From Lichenibacterium dinghuense (GTDB taxonomy: Bacteria > Pseudomonadota > Alphaproteobacteria > Rhizobiales > Beijerinckiaceae): a DNA stretch of 64,000 nucleotides. The stretch covers positions 4,289,501 to 4,353,500 of the forward strand of contig NZ_JAJLMN010000001.1 of assembly GCF_021730615.1 (NCBI RefSeq), in the 5' to 3' direction. The stretch's first letter is position 1; every line of letters begins with the position of its first letter. Below are positions 19,548 through 27,620 of the stretch, piece after piece. The notes below the pieces were generated by a model. The model saw only the letters and a program-made list of their open reading frames with translations. It was not told where the DNA came from and did not search any database. The translations under genes were made by a program, and so were the position numbers.

Positions 19548-20282
19548 GTGCAGACCGTCGTCTGCATCCGCTGGGGGAGCGAGTACGGGGCCGACTACGT
19601 CAACCGGCTCCACCGCGCCGTGATGCGCAACGTGGCGCGGCCGACGCGCTTCGTCGCCTTCACGGACCCGATCGATGGGCTCGACCCCGCGATCGAGGCG
19701 AAGCCGATCCCCTCGATCCACCTGCCGCAGGGTCTGAAGCCCGGTCCGTGGCGCAAGCTTGCGCTCTGGGCCGCCGATCTCGGGGGGCTCAGCGGCGACC
19801 TCCTGTTCCTCGACCTCGACATCCTGGTGACGGGGTCGCTCGACGCGCTGTTCGACCACGAGCCGGGCAAGCTCGTGCTGGTGCGCAACCCCACGCAGGG
19901 GCGGCGCGAGGGCATCGGCAACTCGTCGGTGATGCGGTTCCGCGCCGGCTCGGCGGCGCATCTCGTGTCGGACTTCGAGAACGACGCGGTGGCGATGTCG
20001 CATCGCTTCGACAACGAGCAGATCTACGTCACCAAGGCGTCGCGCCTGGCCGTCGCCTTCTGGCCGGAGCCCTGGTGCCCGAGCTTCAAGCACAGGCTGC
20101 TGCCGCCCTGGCCGCTCTACCTGTTCCGGGCGCCGGCGCTGCCCGACGAGGCGCGCGTGGTGGTCTTCACGGGCCATCCCCGGCCCGACGAGGCCATGGC
20201 GGGGCGCTGGCCAGCCAAGTGGTATAAGAAGTTCTACCGATCGCTGCCGCCCGTGCCCTGGGTGGGGCAGCACTGGCGCTGA
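19548..20282 (+). CDS. Small glycosyltransferase-like protein
   Basis: The 244-residue protein begins at a GTG (19548) 23 nt after aspS. It reads VQTVVCIRWGSEYGADYVNRL, a glycosyltransferase-A-like first strand. A DxD motif of the nucleotide-sugar/metal type is visible in FLDLDILVTGSLDAL (residues ~86-100). Downstream are IGNSSVMRFRAG and FDNEQIYVT blocks that resemble GT8-type enzymes. No membrane segment is apparent. Donor and acceptor are unknown. Its link to aspS is probably positional. The family assignment rests on the DxD motif and overall layout. Confidence 0.75.
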   Translation: MQTVVCIRWGSEYGADYVNRLHRAVMRNVARPTRFVAFTDPIDGLDPAIEAKPIPSIHLPQGLKPGPWRKLALWAADLGGLSGDLLFLDLDILVTGSLDALFDHEPGKLVLVRNPTQGRREGIGNSSVMRFRAGSAAHLVSDFENDAVAMSHRFDNEQIYVTKASRLAVAFWPEPWCPSFKHRLLPPWPLYLFRAPALPDEARVVVFTGHPRPDEAMAGRWPAKWYKKFYRSLPPVPWVGQHWR

Positions 20283-20302
20283 CGGGCCGGTCCCGGCCCG
20301 TC
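20281..20302. terminator. Bidirectional hairpin between glycosyltransferase gene and lexA
   Basis: GACGGGCCGG and CCGGCCCGTC form a perfect 10-bp stem with a 2-nt loop. The left arm overlaps the stop codon of the glycosyltransferase gene, and lexA ends 10 nt beyond the right arm. There is no T tract. A role as shared terminator of two convergent genes is inferred. Confidence 0.5.
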
Positions 20303-20312
20303 GAGAGCGCGG

Positions 20313-21008
20313 TCAGTAGCGGCGGAACAGGCTCACCAGCACGCCCTGCACCTTGACACGCTCGGGCCCGAAGATGCGAGTCTCGTAGGCGGCGTTGGCG
20401 GGCTCCAGCGCCACCGAAGCTCCGCGGCGGCGCAGGCGCTTCAGCGTGGCTTCCTCGTCGTCGACCAGCGCCACCACGATGTCGCCTGTGTTGGCCGTGT
20501 CCTGGCGGCGGATCACCACCGTGTCGTTGTCGAGGATGCCGGCCTCGATCATCGAGTCGCCGCGCACTTCGAGCGCGAAATGCTCGCCCGAGGCCAGGAA
20601 GTCGGCCGACATCGAAATCGTGTGGCTCTGCGTCTGGATGGCCGAGATCGGCGTGCCGGCGGCGATCCGGCCCATCACGGGGATCTCGAAGGCGCCGGGG
20701 AGGTCGCGCGAAGGCTCGGCCCGCGGCTTCGGCGCGGGCTTGCCGCCCTTCAGCAGCGTGAGGCCCTTCGGCTTGGCGGCCTCGGCGGCGACCTGCTCGG
20801 GCAGGCGCAGCACCTCCAGCGCGCGGGCGCGGTTCGGCAGGCGACGGATGAAGCCGCGCTCCTCAAGGGCCATGATGAGGCGGTGAATGCCGGACTTGGA
20901 CTTCAGGTCCAGCGCGTCCTTCATCTCGTCGAAGGAGGGCGGCACGCCGGTCTTCTGCAGTCGGGCATGGATGAAGCGGAGCAGTTCACTCTGCTTTTCG
21001 GTCAGCAT
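20313..21008 (-). CDS. lexA: LexA SOS repressor
   Basis: The 231-residue product is a complete LexA. A winged-helix domain ([18 protein letters not shown] to ~65) is joined by a long, Lys/Pro-rich hinge (~70-105). The S24 self-cleaving domain has the scissile Ala117-Gly118 in GRIAAGTPI, nucleophile S152 in RGDSMIEAG and general base K190 in DEEATLKRL. RecA-stimulated cleavage is therefore expected to work. The ATG at 21008 gives the family N-terminus; the upstream open frame is not coding. An SOS box lies 90 nt upstream, indicating autoregulation. Confidence 0.98.
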   Translation of the reverse strand: MLTEKQSELLRFIHARLQKTGVPPSFDEMKDALDLKSKSGIHRLIMALEERGFIRRLPNRARALEVLRLPEQVAAEAAKPKGLTLLKGGKPAPKPRAEPSRDLPGAFEIPVMGRIAAGTPISAIQTQSHTISMSADFLASGEHFALEVRGDSMIEAGILDNDTVVIRRQDTANTGDIVVALVDDEEATLKRLRRRGASVALEPANAAYETRIFGPERVKVQGVLVSLFRRY

Positions 21009-21097
21009 GGGCGGACTCTCCCAGCGCACGCTCGATCCGGAATGCCGATGCGGCTCCGCCTCGACGGGCGTCAAAACAAAACAAGAACGTGATATGT

Positions 21098-21112
21098 GTT
21101 CTTGATGCGTTC
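21098..21112. promoter_or_regulatory. SOS box (LexA operator) upstream of lexA
   Basis: GTTCTTGATGCGTTC is an exact GTTC-N7-GTTC, the LexA box of alphaproteobacteria. It lies 90-104 nt upstream of the lexA start. The left GTTCT also pairs with AGAAC at 21084-21088, giving a second dyad that shares the half-site. Autoregulation of lexA by this box is the usual arrangement. Confidence 0.85.
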
Positions 21113-21275
21113 TGCAAGTGGGGCGTGTGAGGCGCGGCGCGCATCGGCCTGGGAGATCGTCGCCTGTCCACAGGGAGAGCGTCCGACCCGATCCGGCGAT
21201 CGCTGATGCCCAATCGACTTGAGCCGACCAAGCGGCAGAGCGTTCGGAGTCGGAAAGAACTGTCGCGAGCTGATC

Positions 21276-21350
21276 TGGAGCGGGCGAAGGGATTCGAACC
21301 CTCGACCCCAACCTTGGCAAGGTTGTGCTCTACCACTGAGCTACACCCGC
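21276..21350 (-). tRNA. tRNA-Gly (anticodon GCC)
   Basis: The 75-nt cloverleaf has acceptor arms GCGGGTG and CGCCCGC (G-T pairs allowed), a D arm starting AGCTCAGTGGTAGAGC, anticodon stem-loop CAACC-TTGCCAA-GGTTG with anticodon GCC, and a T arm around GGTTCGAATCC. CCA is encoded at the 3' end (21276-21278). It lies between lexA and the DEAD-box gene, on the same strand as both. Confidence 0.97.
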
Positions 21351-21404
21351 ATCCATGTCGCTGCGGCGACGAGGGATGTATGCCGGATTCGATCCGGAAT
21401 GACA

Positions 21405-21438
21405 AGGGGGGCGGAGCAGGTTTCTGCTCCGCCCCCCT
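21405..21438 (-). terminator. Strong intrinsic terminator after DEAD-box helicase gene
   Basis: A perfect 15-bp stem (21405-21419 with 21424-21438; arms contain CTGCTCCG and six Cs) closes a 4-nt loop. It lies 26 nt beyond the helicase stop codon, and on the minus strand is followed by TTGT. It should end helicase transcription before the tRNA-Gly gene. Confidence 0.75.
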
Positions 21439-21464
21439 CGTGACAATTTCGGAAGCGCCCCGCC

Positions 21465-22994
21465 TCAGGCGTCGGTGCCGGCCTTGATCCGCACCGGGCG
21501 CAGCAGGAACGAGGGGACGTGGTCGCCGAGGCCGATCACGACGTCGTCGTCCTCGTCCGAGCGATGGCGCCGGTCGAAGCCGCGGCCGGCCGGGCGCTCG
21601 TCGCGCGAGCGCGGGGCCGAGGCGGACTCGCTGCGGCGCGTCGAGGAACTGGGCGGGGGCGCCAGCGTCGGGCCGGCGTCGGCCGAAGCGCGCTCGGTGC
21701 GCTCGCGCGTCGGCTCCCGGCCGTCGCTCCGCCCGCGGTTCTCGCCGCGGCGGCCGCCGCGCGACTCGGAGGGCCGGCCCTCGCCGCGTCCGCCCGCGCG
21801 GCGCGAGCGCCGGTCGCGCGAGCCGCCCTCATCTTCGTCCTCGACGGCCGGCTCGGCGTCGGCCACCTGGTCGAGCGTCGCGCCCTGCCAGTCGATCTTC
21901 TTCTGGATCAGCTTCTCGATGTCGTCGATGTAGCGCTGGTCGGCCTTGGTGACGATCGAGACCGCGGTGCCGCTGCGGCCCGCGCGGCCCGTGCGGCCGA
22001 TGCGGTGGACGTAGTCCTCGGCGTGGGTCGGGACGTCGAAGTTGTAGACGTGGCTGACCATCGGGATGTCGAGGCCGCGGGCCGCGACGTCGGAGCAGAC
22101 CAGCAGCGACACCTTGTTGTTGCGGAAGGCGTCGAGCGACACCATGCGCGAGCGCTGGTCCATGTCGCCGTGGAGGCAGCCCACCGAGAAGCCGTGCTTC
22201 TCCAGCGACTTCGTCAGCAGCGCGACGTCGCGCTTGCGGTTGGAGAAGATGATCGCGTTGGTGAGGTCCTCGGCGCCGCGCAGCAGGCGGCGCAGGACCT
22301 CGCGCTTGGCGGGGCCGGGCGCCGAGGCCACGAGCGACTGCGTCACGCTCGCCGCCGTCGAGGACGGGCGGGCCACCTCGATGCGGGCGGGGTCGTGCAG
22401 GAACGCCTCGGTGAGGCGCGTGATCTCCGGCGGCATCGTGGCCGAGAAGAACAGCGTCTGCCGCGTGAACGGCACGAGCTTGCAGATCTTCTCGATGTCC
22501 GGGATGAAGCCCATGTCGAGCATGCGGTCCGCCTCGTCGATGACCAGGATCTCGATGCCGGTGAGCAGCAGCTTGCCGCGCTCGGCGAAGTCGAGGAGGC
22601 GTCCCGGCGTGGCGATCAGCACGTCCGCGCCGCGGGTGATCTTGGCCTCCTGGTCGGCGAAGGACACGCCGCCGATCAGCAGCGCCACGTTGATCTTGTG
22701 GTTGGCGCCGTAGCGGACGAAGGCTTCCTCGACCTGCGCGGCGAGCTCGCGCGTCGGCTCGAGGATCAGGGTGCGCGGCATGCGGGCGCGGGCGCGGCCG
22801 GTTTCCAGCCGGGAGATCATCGGCAGGGTGAAGGCGGCGGTCTTGCCGGTGCCGGTCTGGGCGATGCCGAGCACGTCGCGGCCCGCGAGCGCGACCGGGA
22901 TGGCCTGTTCCTGGATCGGCGTCGGGGTCGTGTAGCCGGTGGCTTCGACCGCCTGCAGGACCTTGTCGCTGAGGCCGAGTTCGTTGAAATTCAT
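21465..22994 (-). CDS. DEAD-box RNA helicase (RhlE-like)
   Basis: This 509-residue ATP-dependent RNA helicase has all core motifs. The Q-motif region is TTPTPIQEQAIP (residues 22-33), motif I AQTGTGKT (45-52), Ia EPTREL, motif II DEAD (153-156), motif III SAT (184-186), and motif VI HRIGRTGRAG (~335). The last ~120 residues are rich in Arg, Glu, Gly and Ser, a disordered RNA-binding tail typical of the RhlE/CsdA group. Members assist ribosome assembly and RNA turnover, often at low temperature. It ends at a strong hairpin terminator. The exact subgroup is uncertain. Confidence 0.95.
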   Translation of the reverse strand: MNFNELGLSDKVLQAVEATGYTTPTPIQEQAIPVALAGRDVLGIAQTGTGKTAAFTLPMISRLETGRARARMPRTLILEPTRELAAQVEEAFVRYGANHKINVALLIGGVSFADQEAKITRGADVLIATPGRLLDFAERGKLLLTGIEILVIDEADRMLDMGFIPDIEKICKLVPFTRQTLFFSATMPPEITRLTEAFLHDPARIEVARPSSTAASVTQSLVASAPGPAKREVLRRLLRGAEDLTNAIIFSNRKRDVALLTKSLEKHGFSVGCLHGDMDQRSRMVSLDAFRNNKVSLLVCSDVAARGLDIPMVSHVYNFDVPTHAEDYVHRIGRTGRAGRSGTAVSIVTKADQRYIDDIEKLIQKKIDWQGATLDQVADAEPAVEDEDEGGSRDRRSRRAGGRGEGRPSESRGGRRGENRGRSDGREPTRERTERASADAGPTLAPPPSSSTRRSESASAPRSRDERPAGRGFDRRHRSDEDDDVVIGLGDHVPSFLLRPVRIKAGTDA

Positions 22995-23183
22995 CAGGTG
23001 TTGCGTCTACCGTCGACGGAGCACGGCCGCGTGACCCGCGTGTAGCCGTGAGGGGACAGGCACGATCGATCGTGCGCCGAGGAGCGACGCGGGACGCCCA
23101 TTGATGACAGGGGACATAAGCGGAAACCGCGACAAGTCAACGACGCGCGGGATATTCCACGCGGAATGGTGAAGCGCCGTGCT

Positions 23184-23438
23184 TCAGCGGATGCGGATCA
23201 CCAGGGCGCTGCCGGCCGGCACCGATCCGGTGGGGGTCATGTCCACGTTGGGGTCTGCGGCGGCGCGCTGGCTCGCCGCCGGCGCGGGGGCGCGATAGGC
23301 GACGAGCGAGATCCGGCCGGACTGCGACAGCCAGTCGAGCCCGTGGGCGCCGGCGAGGCTCGCCACGCAGACGGCGGCGGCGGCCAGCGCGAACCACTGG
23401 ACCGCGGAGCCGCGCCGGTCACTCACGAAATCGGGCAT
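23184..23438 (-). CDS. Small single-pass membrane protein, function unknown
   Basis: The 84-residue product begins MPDFVSDRRGSAVQWFALAA, a charged start followed by one hydrophobic segment (residues ~12-31) that could be a membrane anchor or uncleaved signal. The rest (~32-84) is Ala/Pro/Ser-rich and would lie in the periplasm. It sits in its own gap between parE and the helicase gene, on the same strand as both. I recognise no family. A membrane anchor in frame with a start codon makes it look real, but no ribosome binding site is strong (GGATCG). Confidence 0.5.
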   Translation of the reverse strand: MPDFVSDRRGSAVQWFALAAAAVCVASLAGAHGLDWLSQSGRISLVAYRAPAPAASQRAAADPNVDMTPTGSVPAGSALVIRIR

Positions 23439-23574
23439 CGTCGATCCAGCGTCGGGGGTGACGGCAGACTGACGATGCGGGGTTGCCAGGGGCTTAAGGA
23501 TGAACGGGACGCGGCCGAAACGGTGAAGAGGCGGTGGAAACCGTTCACCCTCCGTCGACCATGGCTTTCGAGGC

Positions 23575-25638
23575 TCAAACGTCGACGAGGTCGGCCGCGC
23601 CGGACGCGCGCTCCTGGATGAAGGCGAAGCGCGCCTCCGGCTTGTTGCCCATCAGCCGCTCCACCGCGTCGCGCGTGCCGCTCTGGTCCTCCTCGAGCAC
23701 CGTCACGCGCAGCAGCGTGCGCTTCGACGGGTCCATGGTGGTCTCCTTGAGGTCGCGCATGGGCATCTCGCCCAGGCCCTTGAAGCGGCTGATCTCGACC
23801 TTGCCCCGCCCCGTCATGGCGGTCTTCATCAGGAAGTCCTTGTGGGCGTCGTCGCGCGCGTAGACGGATCTCGTGTTCTGCGTCAGCCGGTAGAGCGGCG
23901 GCACGGCGATGAACAGGTGGCCGCCGTCGATCAGCCTGGGCATCTGCCGATAGAAGAAGGTGATCAGCAGCGAGGCGATGTGGGCGCCGTCGACGTCGGC
24001 GTCCGTCATGATGATGATCTTGTCGTAGCGGAGCTCGCCGTCCTTGTAGTGCGTGCCCGTCCCGCAGCCGAGCGCCAGCGCGAGGTCGGCGAGCTGCTGG
24101 TTGGCGGCGAGCTTGTCGCGCGTGGCGTTGGCGACGTTGAGGATCTTGCCGCGCAGCGGCAGCACCGCCTGGCTGGCGCGGTCCCGCGCCTGCTTGGCCG
24201 AGCCGCCCGCGCTGTCGCCCTCGACGATGAACAATTCCGAGCCCTGCGCGGCCGAGTTCGAGCAGTCGGCGAGCTTGCCGGGCAGGCGGAGCTTGCGCGT
24301 CGCGCTCTTGCGCGCCACGTCCTTGTCGGCCTTGCGGCGCAGGCGCTCGTCGGCGCGCTCGACGCTCCAGTCGAGGAGCTTCGCGGCCTGCGAGGGCGCG
24401 GCGGCGAGCCAGTGGTCGAAGCTGTCGCGCATCGCCGCTTCCACGATGCGGCCCGCCTCGACGGTCATCAGGCGGCCCTTGTTCTGCCCCTGGAACTCCG
24501 GCTCGCGGATGAACACGGACAGCAGCGCCGCGCAGTTCAGCATCACATCGTCGGCCGTGACGTTGGCGAAGCGCCGCGCCTGCCCGATCCGCTCGGCGTG
24601 GTCCTTGAGGCCGCGGAGCAGCGCCGCGCGCAGTCCGTTCTCGTGCGTGCCGCCGTTCGGGGTCGGGATGGTGTTGCAGTAGGCGTGGACGAAGCCGTCG
24701 TCGTCGCTGAGCCAGGTCACGGCCCATTCGAGCGAGCCGTGGCCGCCGGGCTTGGTCACCTTGCCGGTGAAGGGCTGCTCGGCCACGAAGCTGCGGCCCT
24801 CGACCTCCTGCGCGAGGTGGTCCTTGAGGCCGCCGGGGAAGCGGAACACGGCCTCGACGGGCGTCTTGGTGCCCTCGACGAGCTCGGGCGCGCAGTGCCA
24901 GCGCACCTCGACGCCGCCGAACAGGTAGGCCTTGGAGCGCGCCATGCGGAACAGCCGCGCCGGTTCGAGCTTCGCCTCGGGGCCGAAGATCTCCGCGTCC
25001 GGCTTGAAGCGCACGCGGGTGCCGCGCCGGTTGGCGACGCGGCCCACCATCTCGATCGGCCCCAGGACGAGGCCGCGGGCGAAGCACTGGCGGTACAGCG
25101 TCTGGGCGCGCGCGACCTCGACCTCCAGCCGCTCCGACAGGGCGTTGACGACCGAGATGCCGACGCCGTGCAGTCCGCCCGAGGTCTGGTAGGCGCCCGA
25201 GTCGAACTTGCCGCCCGCGTGCAGCGTGGTCATGATGACTTCGAGCGCCGAGCGGTCGGGGAACTTCGGGTGCGGGTCGACCGGGATGCCGCGGCCGTTG
25301 TCGGTGATCGACACGAAGCCGTCCGCTTCCATCGCGACGTCGATGCGGCTCGCGTGGCCCGCCACGGCCTCGTCCATGGAATTGTCGATCACCTCGGCGA
25401 AGAGGTGGTGCAGGCCCGCCTCGTCGGTGCCGCCGATGTACATGCCGGGGCGCCGCCGCACCGGCTCCAACCCTTCCAGAACCTCGATCGAGGCGGCGGT
25501 GTAGCCGGCCTCGTCGGGAGTCCCGTCGCGCAACGGCAGGGCGCGGCGCTTCTTCCCGGCCTCGGCGATGGACGGCACGTCGTCGTTCACGGCGAACAGG
25601 TCCTCGGGGACGGCGGCGGCGGCGGACCTGGGAGACAT
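23575..25638 (-). CDS. parE: DNA topoisomerase IV subunit B
   Basis: ParE is the ATPase subunit of topoisomerase IV, which unlinks daughter chromosomes with ParC. The 687 residues contain the GHKL ATPase motifs: EVIDNSMDEA, ITDNGRGIPVD and the lid TSGGLHGVG. The QTK loop region follows, then the TOPRIM domain with EGDSAGG and the DADVDGAHI metal-binding block. The C-terminus ends at the GyrB-type tail (MDPSKRTLLRV). Sequence around the ATP lid and lack of the GyrB extra domain favour ParE over GyrB. The first ~35 residues are a short leader before RRALPLRDG. It is divergent from recJ. Confidence 0.95.
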   Translation of the reverse strand: MSPRSAAAAVPEDLFAVNDDVPSIAEAGKKRRALPLRDGTPDEAGYTAASIEVLEGLEPVRRRPGMYIGGTDEAGLHHLFAEVIDNSMDEAVAGHASRIDVAMEADGFVSITDNGRGIPVDPHPKFPDRSALEVIMTTLHAGGKFDSGAYQTSGGLHGVGISVVNALSERLEVEVARAQTLYRQCFARGLVLGPIEMVGRVANRRGTRVRFKPDAEIFGPEAKLEPARLFRMARSKAYLFGGVEVRWHCAPELVEGTKTPVEAVFRFPGGLKDHLAQEVEGRSFVAEQPFTGKVTKPGGHGSLEWAVTWLSDDDGFVHAYCNTIPTPNGGTHENGLRAALLRGLKDHAERIGQARRFANVTADDVMLNCAALLSVFIREPEFQGQNKGRLMTVEAGRIVEAAMRDSFDHWLAAAPSQAAKLLDWSVERADERLRRKADKDVARKSATRKLRLPGKLADCSNSAAQGSELFIVEGDSAGGSAKQARDRASQAVLPLRGKILNVANATRDKLAANQQLADLALALGCGTGTHYKDGELRYDKIIIMTDADVDGAHIASLLITFFYRQMPRLIDGGHLFIAVPPLYRLTQNTRSVYARDDAHKDFLMKTAMTGRGKVEISRFKGLGEMPMRDLKETTMDPSKRTLLRVTVLEEDQSGTRDAVERLMGNKPEARFAFIQERASGAADLVDV

Positions 25639-25817
25639 CGGCGGGCCCTGCGGGACGGTGGGATACGGGAACAGACCGTGTACATAAGCCCGAGACGGTT
25701 AACATGAAACCCTTTCGCCATCGAGTCGCGCCGGGGTAAGGGTGCCGCCCTCCCGCGAAGGAGGCTCCCGCTCGCGCCGATCGAAGGCCTCCATCCCGTG
25801 AAAACCCTCCGCCGCCG

Positions 25818-27611
25818 ATGAACCCGCTCGTGCTCGACGTCGCCCGCTCGATGACGGGCCGCGCCTGGCGGGCGCGGCTCGACGAGGCCGGCGCGCGGCG
25901 CGCGGCCGCGATCGCGCAGAGCCACGGCATGCCGGACCTGCTGTCGCGCGTGCTGGCGAGCCGCGGCCGCGACGTGGCGGACTGCGCGGCCTTCCTCGAC
26001 CCCAGCCTGCGCGCGCTGATGCCGGACCCCGACGTGCTCGCCGACATGCCGGCCGCCGTGGAGCGGCTCGCCCGCGCGGTGCGGGCGGGGGAAAGCGTCG
26101 CGGTGCTGGGCGACTACGACGTCGACGGCGCCTGCGCGGCGGCCCTGCTGGTCGGCTATCTGCGGGCGGCCGGGCTCGACCCCGCGATCCACATACCCGA
26201 CCGGCTGGTCGACGGCTACGGGCCGAGCGTGCCGGCCGTGGCGGCGCTGGCGACGGGCGGCGCCACGCTGCTCGTGATGGTGGACTGCGGCTCGACGAGC
26301 CTCGTGCCGCTGGAGGAGGCGGCGCGGCGCGGGCTCGACACGGTGGTGATCGACCACCACCAGCTCGGCGCCGAGCTGCCGCGCGCGGCGGCCCTCGTCA
26401 ACGCCAACCGCCCCGACGACCTGTCCGGCCTCGGCCACCTCTGCGCCGCCGGCGCGGTCTTCATGGTGCTGGTGGCGCTGCACCGCGCCCTCAAGGCTTC
26501 CGGGTTCTGGGACGGGCGCGCCGCGCCCGACCTCCTCGCCGCGCTCGACCTCGTGGCCCTCGCCACGGTCGCCGACGTGGTGCCGCTCACCGGTCTCAAC
26601 CGGGCCTTCGTGGCCAAGGGCCTCGCCGTGATGGCGCGGCGCGCCCGGCCCGGCCTCGCGGCGCTGTTCGACGTGGCGGGCGCCGACGGCGCGCCCTCGC
26701 CCTTCCACCTCGGCTATCTCGTCGGCCCGCGCATCAACGCCGGCGGCCGCATCGGCGACTCGGCGCTCGGCACGCGCCTGCTCCTGACGCCTGACCCGGT
26801 CGAGGCGGCGCGCATCGCCGCCGACCTCGACCGGCTGAACCGCGAGCGCCGCGTGATCGAGCTCGCCGCCGTCGAGGAGGCCGAAGCGGAAGCGCTCGCC
26901 CTGGTCGGGGGCGGGGACAGCGCGGTGATCGTGGCCGCTGCCGAAGGGTGGCACCCCGGCGTCGTCGGGCTCGTCGCGGCGCGGCTGCGCGAGCGCTTCG
27001 ACCGGCCCGCCTTCGCCATCGCGCTCGCGGGCGACACCGGCACCGGCTCCGGCCGCTCGACCCCCGGCGCGGACCTCGGGGCCGCGGTGCGGCTCGCCGT
27101 CGAGCGAGGGCTGCTGCTGAAGGGGGGCGGCCACGGCATGGCGGCGGGCGTGACGCTGCCGGCGGCGAGCCTGCCCGCCTTCCGCGACTTCCTGCACGAC
27201 CACTTCGCCGACGCCGTCGCGCGGTCCCGCGCCGAGGCGGCCCTGGAGGTCGACGGGACGCTGGGCGCGGGCTCCGCCACGCCGGAGCTGATCGGCGGGC
27301 TCGAGGCCGCGGGCCCCTTCGGCGCCGGCGCGCCGGAGCCCGTGGTGGCGCTGCCGAGCCACCGCGTGGTGGACTGCGGCACGATGGGCGAGGGGCACCT
27401 GCGCGCGACCCTGGCGGGCCGCGACGGCAGCCGCATCCGCGCCGTGGCGTTCCGCGTCGCCGAGGGGCCGCTCGGGCAGGGGATCATGGCGGCGCGGGGC
27501 AAGCTCGTCCACGCCGCCGGCACGCTCACGGTCAACCGCTGGGGCGGGGGCGGGGGCCGGCCGGAGCTGCGCCTGCTAGACGCCGCGCTCGTGCCGGACC
27601 AGCCGGGGTAG
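25818..27611 (+). CDS. recJ: Single-stranded-DNA-specific exonuclease RecJ
   Basis: RecJ digests single-stranded DNA 5' to 3' in recombination and mismatch repair. The 597-residue protein has the DHH-family motifs: GDYDVDGACAAALL (motif I/II, ~92-105), VMVDCGSTS, VIDHHQLG (the DHH signature), and ALVNANRPDD. The DHHA1-type domain includes GRIGDSALGTRLLL upstream and KGGGHGMAAGVTL (~434-446). The OB-like C-terminal domain follows. All metal-binding residues I can identify are present. It starts at the ATG at 25818 and is divergent from parE, with 179 nt between. Confidence 0.95.
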   Translation: MNPLVLDVARSMTGRAWRARLDEAGARRAAAIAQSHGMPDLLSRVLASRGRDVADCAAFLDPSLRALMPDPDVLADMPAAVERLARAVRAGESVAVLGDYDVDGACAAALLVGYLRAAGLDPAIHIPDRLVDGYGPSVPAVAALATGGATLLVMVDCGSTSLVPLEEAARRGLDTVVIDHHQLGAELPRAAALVNANRPDDLSGLGHLCAAGAVFMVLVALHRALKASGFWDGRAAPDLLAALDLVALATVADVVPLTGLNRAFVAKGLAVMARRARPGLAALFDVAGADGAPSPFHLGYLVGPRINAGGRIGDSALGTRLLLTPDPVEAARIAADLDRLNRERRVIELAAVEEAEAEALALVGGGDSAVIVAAAEGWHPGVVGLVAARLRERFDRPAFAIALAGDTGTGSGRSTPGADLGAAVRLAVERGLLLKGGGHGMAAGVTLPAASLPAFRDFLHDHFADAVARSRAEAALEVDGTLGAGSATPELIGGLEAAGPFGAGAPEPVVALPSHRVVDCGTMGEGHLRATLAGRDGSRIRAVAFRVAEGPLGQGIMAARGKLVHAAGTLTVNRWGGGGGRPELRLLDAALVPDQPG

Positions 27612-27620
27612 GGCGGCGGC

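Noticed and set aside
21009-21320. Long N-terminal extension of LexA
   Set aside because: It crosses the SOS box and part of the tRNA-Gly gene. LexA has its normal start at 21008.
25668-25684. Possible SOS box before parE (GAAC-N7-GTAC)
   Set aside because: One of eight key bases differs, and parE is not a usual LexA target; a single near-match is weak.
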